DNA of 64,000 bases. It comes from Raphanus sativus (taxonomy: Eukaryota; Streptophyta; Magnoliopsida; Brassicales; Brassicaceae). How positions within the stretch are numbered: the stretch's first letter is position 1; every line of letters begins with the position of its first letter. Below, piece after piece: positions 45,024-57,420 of the stretch. The stretch covers positions 9,370,106 through 9,434,105 of the forward strand of contig NC_079518.1 in NCBI RefSeq assembly GCF_000801105.2, given 5' to 3'. Made by a program: the position numbers and the translations under genes. A model generated the notes under the pieces. The model did no database searches, was not told the DNA's origin, and saw nothing but the letters and a program-made list of their open reading frames with translations.

Positions 45024-45488
45024 GTAATTTTATATAAAGTTTCGATCTTTGTGTTCTCCTGATTCATGGGTTGTTTGGTTCGTATAAATGGCGTGAATAA
45101 GTGACAGAACCTCAAAGAGTTATAGCTTTTATAGATTGCTTTAAAGTATGTCTGATTTTTCAAATGGCTGTTGAGATGTGTGATGTTTAGGTTTATCAGT
45201 TTAGTTTAGGCTCTTGGGCTTGGGCAGTTCTTGTCTGTTGAAAGAGTTGACCTTTCTAGGTTCCTCTTTAAGTATATGTCTGGTTTCAAATGGTTATTGA
45301 GATGTGTAATACTGTAATGTTTGAGTTTATGTATCACTGCATCATCACATCGATCTCTTTTTTATTTGCTTTGTTGTTTGGTATATGAGGGTTTGATGTG
45401 TGAAGCGATAATTGGCTAGCGTTATAGTAGTTCTCTGTTATCAGTTTTTCTAATGAGTGGGTGCTTTTGTTTCTGTTTATGTATGCAG
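45024..45488 (+). other. Likely 3'-UTR intron and 3' end of the subunit f gene
   Basis: TTTTTAG/GTAATTTTA at 45023/45024 and a TTTATGTATGCAG acceptor ending at 45488 define a plausible 465-bp intron. The junction is 42 nt after the stop codon, short enough to avoid nonsense-mediated decay. The exon after it (45489 to about 45660) ends near an AATAAAAA motif at 45646-45653. Confidence 0.5.
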
Positions 45489-46289
45489 ATTTTGCTTTGA
45501 AGTCTTTCTGCGATGGTGACCGACTCGAGATTGCGTCTTTATTGTTTTTTTTTTCTTGAATTTTCCTGGAAACTGTTGAAGGAAAGAAAGGTCCTTTTGG
45601 ATTGCTCTTGATAGAGGCAATAACTGAATCATGATGATATTGATGAATAAAAAAAACTGTTTATTTTTTTTACGTTAGAATCGTGAAGCTAATGATTCAG
45701 CTTTCGTTTTTGTCATATTTAGTGTTTCGGTTTTGATCTGTTCGAGAGTTGGATCAAGTAGAAAATAGTGTACTATCGATCATACCTATCAATCCGAGAG
45801 AATATCAGGAAACCCATTCTAACATATCATTCATTGTTTTTGTTGAAATCTTGACTGTCATCTGCTCATTTTCTATCAAAGTCTACTGCTTTTTTCAGAA
45901 AGATTTTTTTGTGGACTGATGAACATTTGGTAGTTCTATAATAGATTAGTCAATTCGGATTTGGGGGATTAAGGGGAGGTTAGGTAGAATCCATCATCCT
46001 TGGAGAGTTGGAGAGCTAGTCAAGGTAGAACATTGGCTTGAAGGGTATGCTTAGCTCTTTGTTAAGTTTTCATTGTTTGTATGTGGTCATCTCAAAGAAT
46101 ATTAGTTGCAGATTATGTTTTATGTACAGAACAACGTGTTCGGGTTCGGTTTCATAGGTCTCATTCTAGTATGTGTCGGGATCGAAAAATATGACTATAT
46201 CTATATCTCAAAGAAAATAAAAGTAATATTTAAATGAATATCTCAAATATTGAAAACCTCTCACTCAGTATATATAAAGTTCTTACGTA

Positions 46290-48200
46290 TAGGTTCGACA
46301 CTGGAGGCCAAGTTGAGCAACGAAAGCCTGACATCCCATGCATGGGCACATCCATAATCACATAACATCGACTGAAAAGAGAAGACAGAGCCGGTGGCCG
46401 GATCCGTTGCCTAGAAAGTTATGTAATAGTACATGGCTCCAGTGTACTCCAAGCGTTTAAACTTAAAGTTTGATCCTTATCACAACCAGAAAAAAAATTG
46501 ATCATATCGATTGTCGTAGTGATGAATAATCAATCGGTAGGATTGGACTCTACTGATTATTAACAGATTCAGAACCATAGCTAGCTTGCTTCAGTCGCAG
46601 CTTATCATCAACAAATTCCACAGAAACGTCATCAATCTCTTTATTATAAGAAAGTTGATCATTACCACTCCCAGTCATGACAATCCTTAGATCTCTTCTG
46701 TTTTAGGAGAACTGAAGTTTCCATTAAATTCTTCTATTATTCAATTATATTGTATTTCATCAATTCTTGTGTTATTGGATTATGTATTTGAAATCATTTT
46801 CTAAAATTCTTTAGATTCTAGTGTTATTCAATTAACTAATTTTCTAATTCTATTAAATATTTGTGTCATTCAATTTTTTGTTGCTTTCATGGTAATTATA
46901 TTTGAAAAGAATTTAATGAAAAATTAATCATAAAATGTAAATAGCAAATTCTTAAGATTCAACTTAGGATTTGAAGAGAATTTTTTTATAGCATTTATTT
47001 ATTAGATATGTACGTTAAACTTATAAATATGATAGATTTGGAATCTAATATTTGTTATCAATTTATATTAACGTTTTGAAGAAATGACAAAATTAAATTA
47101 TTTTCTGTAATCCATACTATAGTAGATAATTTTTATATATATTAAAATCAATTGGTTTTATTATTTTTTGTTAGTAGAGTTTTTATCCACTTTTAAAATT
47201 AATTTATTTGTTTACATGGTATATAAATGATTAATGGTTCAATTATTTTTATTGTGAAAACCTTATCCACTTTTTGTGCAGTTTTTTTATCTAGTATCTC
47301 TTTTGTCCAACAGCAACAAACTCTGTAAGCAAACGTCCTGGTGTAGCAAAAGTACTCCACTAACTTAGTCTCATAAACCATCACATCTTATCTTTTCACG
47401 TACCCATCGTCCTCAGAAGTTAGACCATGATAAACATCAGTCATCAGTCCATAGAAACATGAAAAAAATGAGATACATGATATAGATTAGCTCTCAACAC
47501 AAACTAATTGATTAAATCACTTACACAATCCTTAAAGTTGGCAAACATGTGTAACTTCGCAGCAATATGTTTTTCTGTAAATAAAAACATGCTTTCTTAA
47601 GAGTCAATGACGCAACACTTCCCATCACTTTGAAGTGAAGAATATCTTCGGGTAAGACAGTATTTTCACATCCCTTGAACTTCCAATCTTGATATTTTGA
47701 TATGTTGTGTTCTAGTGCATACTCGATGTATGCTGCTACTTGTTTCATTGACATGTGAATAGGAACAAGATCGAGCAGATATTACCATGAAAAATCAACA
47801 AATTGCCAGATATATGTAACACATCGCGCAATACTTATCAGCTTTATGACTATAACAGCCCAAGCTATCACTGCAAATATAAACAAAATGTCAAAGAATC
47901 ATATATTACATATTGTCAAGCACACTGCACAAGAGAAATGAGTGTAGAAGAAACTAATAAGGATGCTCGACAAGTTGCAAGGATCCAAACTCTCGATTAC
48001 AATTTGTACAAGTCCTTTATGCCTGAAACTGAAATCAGTTTAAAACACAACACAAATGGTCTAACATCAAATTGTTATAAAGTCGGAAACGACTTGTGAA
48101 AATTGCTTGTGTTGGATCACTTGTGTTGTTAATTTTATCTTCCGAAGATTGTGGCTTGGAGTCCAATCCTACCATAGAGATTGATAGCATAGTCATTTGG
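46290..48200 (-). pseudogene. UPF0725 / DUF626 copy D, split and with a stop codon
   Basis: An exon-2-like piece at about 48137-48200 (YAINLYGRIGLQ on the minus strand) and an exon-3-like piece at about 46310-46475 (FKFKRLEYTGAMYYYITF, then a TAG in place of the conserved Leu/Asp position, then ATDPATGSVFSFQ) lie in the right order but are 1.7 kb apart instead of about 0.1 kb. Exons 1 and 4-6 are missing. The exon 3 donor (GTAAGAAC) is still present. A 20-bp piece of exon 2 in the opposite orientation lies at 46538-46557. The intervening DNA is an insertion of unknown type. Confidence 0.75.
47521..47754 (-). other. Unidentified 77-codon open frame inside the copy D insertion
   Basis: It reads MSMKQVAAYIEYALEHNISK, then DILHFKVMGSVASLTLKKA. 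Its base composition is less AT-rich than the flanks. I do not recognise it and see no joined exons. It may be a piece of the sequence that split the UPF0725 copy. Confidence 0.25.
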
Positions 48201-49564
48201 GATATACTCAATGCTAAAATTCATTTAACAAACGTGAAGTTTCATTCAGATTTAAGTATTGTTCTCATCATTTGTCTTCAAACTTATATTTTGTTGCTCA
48301 TATTTTCTTTTCCACATTATTTTACGGTTTTCATTATGTAATTTTAAGTTTTTTTTTTTGCATTATCATGTGATGCATTTGTGGTGAATGTTGTAAAGTT
48401 ATAGTCATTTTGAAGATTTCATATTCTTTTGTTATATGTTTTTGGGTTCTTGTACACTGAGGAAAGATAATGTTTTGGAAAAGTCGAGTGTATTCAATCC
48501 AAGCAAATGATAAATTGCAGTTATACATTGTTGAGACCACATGTTAGCATCCACTTCTTTATTTCTAAACTCAGTTTGATGATTTAGTTCATGTTTTTCC
48601 AATATAAGATCGAAAGTAGAGATTTTGATTTACTCTCATCTTCGTCTAATGTTGTGTAAGAAAGTGTTGCTCTTAGACTTTCTCTTTCTTTTACATGTAA
48701 CAATAAATGTAAAACATTATGTGTTGATGCTTATGAAATCTAGTTTCCCATTAATTACTGTTTCTCTAACCACGAGACAATTTCTACAATAAAGATTGCA
48801 ACAAGTTCCAGAGATTAGAGTCTTGATTCCGGTTTTCTCCATACAGCAATAGTGTATTTTTGTAATCATAAAATTTAGGAAATAAGTAAAAGTGAGATAC
48901 AAATATTATAGTATAACTTTAAGTATTAAAGAATATATTGGATTTTGAAAATATTTTTATTTTTCTGTATTAATAGGAAACTTAATATTTTCTCTATTTA
49001 AACTACTGCACTTGTACCATCTTTGATTAAGAGTTATGACATATTCAGTTTGGTATTTGGTCCTTCTTGTTTGATATTGAGAGTTGACAAGAGGTATTCA
49101 GTAGTTTTGGTATTCAAAGTCAACAAATAGACTGAGAATACACAAGGCTAAAACTATTTAAGACAAGAATGCACAATGCTAAACTTATTTTAAAATTGAG
49201 TGTGTTTGTTCTCTGCTGCGTTTTTAGCTTAAAGAAGAGCATGTTGTTTAATCAACAGTGTCTCTGAGGCTGCAACCATCTCTCCTTCGATGGTCATGAG
49301 TGGGTACCAGTACCACCGTTAGAGGGTTAGTGATATTCAAAGTGCACTCCAATTTCCTTTCACTCTCCTCTCCGCTCTTGTGTTTTGGACATTTTGAACT
49401 GATAGATATTGGTTAAAATTATGCACTCCGTTTCTAGAAAGGGGAATATATTTAGTTACTTGCCCTCATCCAAATAGACTAGATTAGTATTTCTTTGTTT
49501 CCTAACTATGCTTTAAGACAAGGAACGGATGCAGATGAACTTATAACAGACACGATCCACATGT
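48201..49564. other. Intergenic between copies D and E
   Basis: AT-rich DNA. A short stretch at about 49225-49310 on the minus strand reads WYPLMTIEGEMVAASETLL before a stop and could be the tail of a lost gene, but nothing adjoining supports it. Confidence 0.35.
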
Positions 49565-50090
49565 CTACTCTTCTTCTTGTTCTTTGGTTAGAGAAACTTC
49601 GAGACTCATGTGTTCTGGTTTCCCATCCATGGTCTTCCTCACAACGACAAGTTGATCACCAGCCAAACGCACTAAAGAAGGATCGGTGCAACACTTGTAA
49701 CTTATGTAGAAGATGGCATTATCAGCCTTAAGCTTCTCACGAGGCTCTGTTGTGTAATCTTCAAGAGTTTCCACAACAACACTGTTGAGCTCCAAGGGTA
49801 GGTAAGCCTTCAAACACTGCAATTACATGTGTAAGAGAAACAACAAGTTTGTTCAATTTGTTCTGTAAGAGATAAGAGAAGTTGCAAAAAAAAAAAAAAA
49901 AATTAAAGTACATACACGACTTGCTTTGGAGAAGAAGGCGATTTCCATGAGAAGTTGCAACCAGTCATTGTCATACAGCTCTGATGCTGGCACCTGCGAA
50001 GGAAACGAATGATGATACCTAAGGGTTACTAACTTAAACTACGCGGTGGTGGTGGTGGATAAATTAGCTAACATACTACCTGACGACCAA
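49565..50090 (-). pseudogene. UPF0725 / DUF626 copy E, deletion derivative lacking exons 1-4
   Basis: Exon 5 (49993-49916: ASELYDNDWLQLLMEIAFF) and exon 6 (49816-49565: LKAYLPLELNSVVVETLED to EQEEE and a stop) are intact, with good splice sites. Sequence upstream of exon 5 matches the intron of copy F up to about 50038 (AAGGGTTACTAACTTAAAC). A little further on it passes into CGACC.AACAGCTTAAGTCTAACT at about 50084, which matches the 5' upstream region of copy F (near 53120). This is a clean internal deletion joining intron 4 to the promoter region, with only a GGT-rich filler between. It is probably not functional. Confidence 0.75.
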
Positions 50091-51688
50091 CAGCTTAAGT
50101 CTAACTACATCAGTTACAATCTTCTTCATGTTTTATTTTAATTTTAATCAACTTTTAAGTGCATTAAACGTTTTGTAGTATCTTGTTACAGTAAAATAAC
50201 ATACAGCTTTTTTACAAAAAAATAAAATAACATACAGCTACATCAATAAAAATTACCGACTAAATCTTACAACAAAACTTTTATGTCTACAGTCCAACTA
50301 ATCATCTCATTTATGTTTATGGATTGGGGAAAGTTACAACGAGAACCAAAATTTTGACATGAAGTTCTTTTGATTAAGAAAATTTTATATTATTATCCTT
50401 AAAAGCGAGATAATTTTTGACTGATAAAAAAATATTTCTGGTATTATATTTTTCTATATAATTTTTTATTATTCTAAATAATTTTTTCATTTTACTCATT
50501 TTACATTAATCAATTCCTTTCTAAATATTTTTAACTAAAATGATCTAATATTTTAATATATTTTATTGTATTTGATAAATCTTTTACGTTTTGGTGGTAT
50601 AATACGCAAAATAGCAACCATATATATATACATCAAAAGTAACATAATTATTATTTTATAGTAATTTAATTTCTTTATGAAATGCATATAAAATTTTATA
50701 GATTTTCATTTTTATTTAATAGAATTGATAGAATTATTAATAATTTATTATAATATTATACTAAATAAGAAATGATTTAATTAATAAAAGTAAAAATTTT
50801 AAAAGAAAAATTGTTTAAACTACCACATTCTTAATATTATTTTTCATGTTTACATTAATCACATTTACTTTTACTTATAAAGATATAAATAAACACTTAT
50901 ACACTTATGATTAACTAATATAGACTTAGGGTTTATATTTGAGAGATATGATTTAGGATTTTAAAAATAAATAAATACTAAAATTTTAATAAAAATTCTA
51001 AAAATAGTTACAAAAATAATTTTTGGGTTTCAAAATAAAAATTTGAGTTTTTTTGAATAATTATTTATATTTTATAAATCTATAAAATAAAGGTATAAGT
51101 GTCTTTGCCTCTTTAATGAAGTTTCATATTTTTAAGTATTTATGAAAATGTATTTCTAATGAAGATAAACATGAAAACTGATACAAAATTAATACGAAGT
51201 AAAAGCAGAATTTCTCCCTTTTAAAATTATGTTAAACTTCTTGTGGGTTATTGAAGTCACAGTTTTTTTGTTTTGCAATATTGTTCAAACTTTAATTGGC
51301 ATAATATCACTGAAACATATGGGAGGTGAATACATTTTCCATCAAGTATATCATATCATAATCTGATTACATATTTTGACCTCAACCGTTTCAAATGCAG
51401 ATGTTTGCATTTGGTAGAGGACTGTACAGAACTCTGAGGGCATATACTTGCAAAGATAATACTTCAAAAATGTGAAACTTGGATTCGTTAATATTATATG
51501 TTTGACTTGGTATCTTAAAAGAAGCTGTGCATATATTCTTTCCTTTTAGACGTCTTGTTTTGTGTTACTTGGTTCTCAATCAAATTATGCACTGCAAACA
51601 GAAATCCCACAGAGGAGGTTAGATATAGATCCCACTAGTTAAATAACTGCTAAACTATAACAGACCAGATCCACATGTCTCTCTGTCT
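50091..51688. other. AT-rich intergenic between copies E and F
   Basis: About 1.6 kb of very AT-rich DNA, with no gene or clear transposon ends. The last 130 bases are the likely 3' UTR of copy F and share TAGCAGTTAT-like sequence with the 3' flank of copy C. Confidence 0.5.
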
Positions 51689-53087
51689 CTACTCATTTTC
51701 TTGTTCTTTGGTAAAAGCAACCTCAAGACACATGTGGCCTGGTTTGCCATCCATGGTTTTCCTTACTACGGCACGGTGATCACCAGCCAAAGGCGTTGAA
51801 CAAGGATCGGCGCAACACTTGTAACTAATGTAGAAGATTGCGTTATCAGCTTTGAGCTTGTCACGAGGCTCATCTTCCAAGGTTTCCACAACAACACTGT
51901 TGAGCTCCAAGGGTAGGTAAGCATCCAAACGCTGCAGTTACATGTGTGTAAGAGAAGAACAAGTTTCAAGTTTTGTTGTTTTGGGAGAGAGAGGACAAGA
52001 AAATTGTAAAAAAAAACAAAAAAAAGAAAGAAAGAAAAGTACATACACGATTTGCTTTGGAGAAGAAGGCGACTTCCATGAGAAGTTGAAGCCAGTCATT
52101 GTCATGAAGCTCTGATTCTGGCACCTACGAAGGAAACGAATGATGATACCTAAGGGTTACTAACTTAAACATATACAAGTCAAAAAAAACTCCATGAATA
52201 GATCATCTGATGTTATTACCACGTAATACTTTTTACTGCCACGTTCATCAGAAAACCATTTGGGCAATGGAACTTTGTAGAACTCATTTATTCCAGGTGT
52301 GTCCTCGTCCCAGTCATCATCTATAGGCTCGTTAGCTGATGTCAGAAAACAGTTAGTTCTCTAAATACACTTTTTAAAAAGAGTCACCTTTGAAAACAGT
52401 TAACAGTCCTGATTGAATAAGAAGAAATCTTACGTATTTGTTTGATTCTGGCGGCAAAGGTCAACCAGGTAATCCTAGCCCTCAACCGAAGGTGGCTTCC
52501 TGCATTGCTAAACTGAGTCTGAAAAGAGCAGACAGAGCCAGTGGCCGGATCGGTTGCGTCCAAAGTTATGTAGACACTGGAGTACCGACCAGTCCGCTTG
52601 GTACTATGTTTCTCCAAGCGTTTAAACTTTAAGTTTGTTCCCTGTCAAAACGGGAAAACAAACAAACCGAAAAATTCAGAAACATAAAAAAAAAAGACAT
52701 TAGAGAATAATAAGTGATGATTAATGATATCAGTTAGTTAGTTAGTTTTTTTACATTCTGAAGATTGTAGCATTGGAGTCCAATCCTACCATAGAGACCG
52801 ATAGCATAGTTTTTACTCCAAGTACACGGAACTAATGTAGGCGGATCATTCTTGTAATCCAGATCAAAACCCTAACAAAAAAAATAATTTATTCTGTGAG
52901 ACTCACAGATCATCCAAAAGTAAAACGACCATGAATTCAAAACCATATCATAAGGAATAGTACTACTTACATAGGCCAGCTCACGATTTCTCAAGGCGAC
53001 CGGTAGCCATTCTTCGGTAGTTTCACACATGTGGGCCTGCTTAGCACTCCCCAATTCACTAGATTCTTTTTCAGTCATACCCTCCAT
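51689..53087 (-). CDS. UPF0725 / DUF626 family protein, copy F (intact, six exons)
   Basis: The exons on the minus strand are 53087-52971, 52871-52755, 52641-52434, 52335-52220, 52124-52047 and 51931-51689. All joins keep frame and give 292 residues. The family blocks are as in copy A, and exon 3 encodes the identical protein segment (EKHSTKRTGRYSSVYITLDA onward). Introns 1-5 also match those of copy A with few changes. By contrast exon 1 (MEGMTEKESSELGSAKQAHM) and the last codons (EQENE instead of EQNKNEEE) are clearly diverged, and the 3' flank resembles copies C and E rather than A. A copia remnant begins about 100 bp upstream of the start. The biochemical role of the family is unknown. 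Confidence 0.85.
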
Positions 53088-53139
53088 TAATTTGACTTGA
53101 TTCGCTTGTGAAGAAAACGACCTAACAGCTTAAGGTCTA

Positions 53140-53762
53140 ACTGATTCACGCGCTAGTGGTTATAGATCTCGAGAATCAATATAAGAAACACTCTTTTTTT
53201 TATTGCTTTAGAAAAATAGCTCAAAAACTAAATTCTCAATCACACACACACAAATCATAAGTTATACAACATATGACATCTCTTTATATAACTTACAAAT
53301 TTTCTAAACTCTATCACAAAATAGATAATTTCTTTTTTTATAACTAGATAGGAAATCAATAGCTTACTCTTCAAGCTACTTCAATCTTAGCTCAATATTC
53401 TCTCCCTTTAAGCTTTAACTCATATTTACACACATCTTGAACTTCAATAAGTTCTCATCTCTTTAAATTTGATCTTTCCAAGCAATTTGGTTAGTATGTC
53501 AGGTTCTTTCTCTGCTCATTTTCGGACACATGTTTGATTTCAACTTGCTCATTCTCTACACACTCTTGTATAAAGTGAAATCTCCTAAGTAAAGTTTACT
53601 TCGGCCATAAAATACAAGGGTTTTAGCAAGTGCAATTGCAAATTTATTATCAACCCGTATTGTCATTTTCTCACAAGCATTACCGACCACTTCACTGAAT
53701 AACTCATGCAGCCAAATTGCTTGTTTAGCAGCTTTTGTAGCAGCCTTTGAAGCGACCTCAAT
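53140..53762 (-). mobile_element. Ty1/copia retrotransposon 3' end: RNase H fragment and probable LTR
   Basis: On the minus strand 53762-53405 encodes the copia RNase H tail in slightly broken frame: KAAKQAIWLHELFSEVVG, IRVDNKFAIALAKTLVFYGR, then DILTKLLGKIKFKEMR. A purine tract (AAAGGGAGAG, about 53397-53406) follows, and then about 250 bp of LTR-like sequence starting near TTGAGCTAAG. The rest of the element is missing. It sits directly upstream of UPF0725 copy F. Confidence 0.75.
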
Positions 53763-54837
53763 TAATTATAGATAATCCGCAATAAGTAGCTATCTTCTAA
53801 TTAAACATATTGTATTGATAAATTTTAAGATTTATACATGATCGAATTGCTTTTATATTTATATAATTTTTGTTTGTTTATATATTTTATTTATATGAGT
53901 ATATAAAATTTATATATTTTTTATTTTGAAGTTAAACTAATTTTCAGAACATCAGATTTTTACTTTCTTTTTTACAACATAAGATAAAAAATTAAAATAT
54001 TAAAAAACAATTACAAATTAGATTAAACTTATAATTTGAAGTATAGTGTGGTTATGAACCACATTAAAACAACATAAAATTTTGGGGTCCGATTATTATT
54101 TTACTTAAGGCCCAAATATGTAAAGATGATAGTATTATTTGTTTGTAACCATATTTTGTATATGATGAAAGTTAGGTTAACGTGATATTTCTTATACATT
54201 ATTTGAGAAGTGGTTTTGCCTTGTGAATTCTCTGCAAGTGAATCACTTTAAAAGAAGAGTAGTTGCAGATTATGAGTTTCTTTGGTTAAGCAATTAATAA
54301 AATGTATGAGCATCGGGTTACCGGCGAGGCGACCATCAAATTGCAACTTGCAATAGAAGGTTGCTTTGCCAAGTTCATATGAACAAGTCTTGCAACTAAT
54401 TACATAACAACGGCAAACAACAATTTTAGCACATGTCTGAATATTTCTTTATGATGTTTTGAGGTCAAGACTCAGAACCAAAGAACATATATATATGCAA
54501 AGAAGCTCTATAAACCTGTAAAAGTTTGTGTTCTTCATCATTCTGAACAAAAATATAAAACCTATCCACAAAAAAAAAAATAGACGAGAATTCTCTTTTT
54601 CACAACAGTTGAAGTAAACAAATATGAGATGTAAGGGAAAACAGAGTAGCTAAAAGAATAAAACCAACGTGCCAATTGAAAGAAGTTCTCAATACCTCCT
54701 CCTTAGGTTTCTAGATCATCTAGTGTTACAGCTTCTATGGATCTTTATGAGAATACTCTTCAAATGTCATGTGGATGAGGAATCCGACGTTGGTCAAAGA
54801 ATCTTAGTGTATAGAAGAAGATAATACCCCTTTTAAA
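53763..54837. other. AT-rich intergenic and GT14 3' flank
   Basis: No gene is seen. Positions 54580-54837 are the probable 3' UTR of the glycosyltransferase gene. Confidence 0.5.
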
Positions 54838-56822
54838 TCACAGTTGCCAAGAGACTGATTTTGTGTAATTTGAGAAGAGATCCAACAGCTTATCGAGCGT
54901 ATCCGGGTGAAACTTCCTTCCAAACAAGTAGCAAGGTCTTTTGATTCCGTTCCACATACAAGGCATCCATATCTCTTCACCCTATTGTTATTCAAAAGTA
55001 TGTGATTGTTTTGTATTAATTCCTGGAACAGATCAGAGCTAAAATACAATGTGAAAACTGGTTTGAAAGTGCGTACCTCTCCAACACTTGTGACATGCAC
55101 GACTGTGTCAGTAGACTGCAAGATAGATAAATCAAAATCTTATGAGATTTATAGAGTTTCTTTTGCATATATATATATGTAGATTTAATCAAAAGCAATG
55201 GAAGAGACTGAAGCGAAGATGAAGCTTTAGATACCGTGAGGTTGTTTAGTAACTCGTGTGTGACATCTTCAGGCATATATGTTTTGGGATGCCACTTTCT
55301 CTCAGACCAATCAACTTGTGTTACAGTCCAGTTAGAAATGCCAGTGGGATCAAGCATCTGCAACCGAAATATATATAAGAGATGAAAAAAGACAATATGA
55401 GATTTTATTTCTTTTACTTTTGAGTTGAAACGGTTTCTTACATGAAAGAATGTTGGCAGATAGTGTTCATCAGCTATACAGTTCTTGTTGTTCTCTATAC
55501 CTGGCTGAAGAAAACAAAAATTCAGGAATGAATAATTGTTTATTCCCGTAGATGATAACATATACCATTGAGGGTTTTATTATATATACTCACCCCACAG
55601 TAATCCCGGAACTTAGAGTAGTAAAGACTGTCTGCCATAGTTGCTACAGCATGTTGTCGCTTCATGGTGAACCACTGCACAAAATGAAACTTAACTCATC
55701 AACATCGAAGAGTACTTAGGGGTTTCTGAATGGAGAACTTTTCAGACACAAGTTTGGTCTATTACTAGTCTCACAAAGGATCTACTTGAGACTTCTGCCA
55801 TGTTAATAGGAATATTGTTTTACCTGAGCACCCTTTCGAAAATCCTTCTTCTGAATTTCAGGCAGCATGTGATTCATATGCCTGCCTGATCCATGTTGAC
55901 CTGGATCGTCAAAGCTGAAGAGTAGAAGGGAATCATACACATATGTAAAGAAACATTACAGAGGTTGGGAAGAAGAGTGAGAAGTAAATACCAGTCAACA
56001 TAGCTAACGTTGCTGTACATGAGGTAGTTGTAAATGTATTCAAAACTTCGAAGAGGTACACAACTACAAAACCAGAAACACTCAAAACGTGTCAGGCCAA
56101 CCCTAACAGAGTGATCACAATGAAAGCAGGGATAATCAATCACCTATCAGAGAGTAAAACAAATTGCTGGTTTGTAGGGTCTCTAAGAGCATTAGCCAAC
56201 AACCGTCTCTCTGCATCAACCATTGATATTCTTCCCCACACCACCTGCAAACACACACATTCATTTTCACATTAACGGATAAGTAAAACGAACAAGAACT
56301 CACTACAAAGATACAAACCTCATCACTGCGAATCTCACGGCTGACAAAGTAACGACTATAGTGAACTGGCCTCTCCTTCGATGCATGTATATAAACAGAG
56401 AACTTCCCTTCATGTCCCTGGAAGAACCTGTCCCACAGCCTCTCGAAAGGCAACGCACCAGGAGTCAAGAACATGAAGGCAATCTTGGAATCTTTTCTAA
56501 TCACGGGAGGGTTACTCAGTATCTCGCTGATCACAACGCGAGCCGCGATCTCGTCGTCGGAGTACTCCCTCAGAGAAGGCGGGAGCCAATCGGCCAAGGC
56601 CTTGCACCCTCTCGAGGAGATCATGTAGCAAGCGCGTTTGCTGTGGTGAGGGTACATGTAAGCCACGACAGCGAAGAACGTTATCAGTGAGAGGGCGGTG
56701 ATGATCCATAGACGTGCTCGTCTCTTTACAGGAGCAGCACCACGGTGGCGAGGTCCAGGTAAAGAAGACGCCATGTCACGTAGGTTTCCAAGACTCCACC
56801 TCTTAGCTGCTGCTGCCTTCAT
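54838..56822 (-). CDS. Core-2/I-branching beta-1,6-GlcNAc-transferase-like protein, GT14 (nine exons, 405 residues)
   Basis: The exons are 56822-56319, 56244-56144, 56063-55992, 55914-55824, 55674-55594, 55504-55442, 55357-55235, 55115-55077 and 54981-54838; all joins keep frame. The protein starts MKAAAAKRWSLGNLRDMASS, is basic up to residue about 37, and then has a signal anchor (LWIITALSLITFFAVVAYMY), so it is a type II Golgi-style membrane protein. The lumenal domain has the plant GT14 landmarks: KIAFMFLTPGALPFERLWDR, FSVYIHASKERPVHYSRYF, VVWGRISMVDAERRLLANAL, QQFVLLSDSCVPLRSFEYIY, KGAQWFTMKRQHAVA, CIADEHYLPTFFHMLDP and VDWSERKWHPKTY. It corresponds to Arabidopsis AT4G30060; the acceptor of the plant clade is not known, and wall polysaccharide or arabinogalactan glycans are the usual guess. 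A leader intron is likely between about 57125 and 56870. Confidence 0.93.
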
Positions 56823-57420
56823 CTCCCAGTGGTGGGCCCGCCTAACGTAACTAACTTGTGGTGATTGATTGATTCAGGAATCAATGCGGGAAGCTGTAAA
56901 GGTACAGAAATAGGAACAATGATTTGAATGAATATTCAATCCAAATATAGATTACATACGAGATGGAATCTTTCTGTATTCCAATTCGAATCTCTGTAAG
57001 ATGTGAATGTAAATTAATTTTCTCGGAGAATTCATTCGATTTTTTCCCGGGAAAATTCAGATTCTCTCCTTCCCTAGCGAATCCAAAAGCGATATGAAAT
57101 CAAGTGGAATGAAATGTGAACAAGAATAGGAACCTTGAAAGCTTGATAGAGAAAGCAGATCAAAAGAGTCTCCGTATTGGTTCCAAAAACTCCAGGAGGA
57201 CTCTGGAGAGCAAATGAAACGTATATATATTTTATATATATATATATAGATCGCCCTTGATCGTATGTTTGTATGTAAATGTCTCTTCCTTTCGTTTTCT
57301 CTCTCTCTATCTCTCTCGGTCTTGGTACAGAGGAAATGGTGACGAAGAAGAAGAAGAAGACGAAGACGAAGATGCCAATTACGTTCGAAACAGAGGAAGG
57401 AAAGCGGAGATATAATTAAT
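56823..57420 (-). promoter_or_regulatory. GT14 leader and promoter
   Basis: A minus-strand leader with a probable intron, then a TA run at 57222-57250, a CT-rich tract at 57285-57320 and a GAAGAAGAC repeat at 57343-57372. No other gene is seen. Confidence 0.5.

Noticed and set aside
49225..49310. Stretch reading WYPLMTIEGEMVAASETLL before a stop
   Set aside because: Could be the tail of a lost gene, but nothing upstream continues the frame or offers a splice site.
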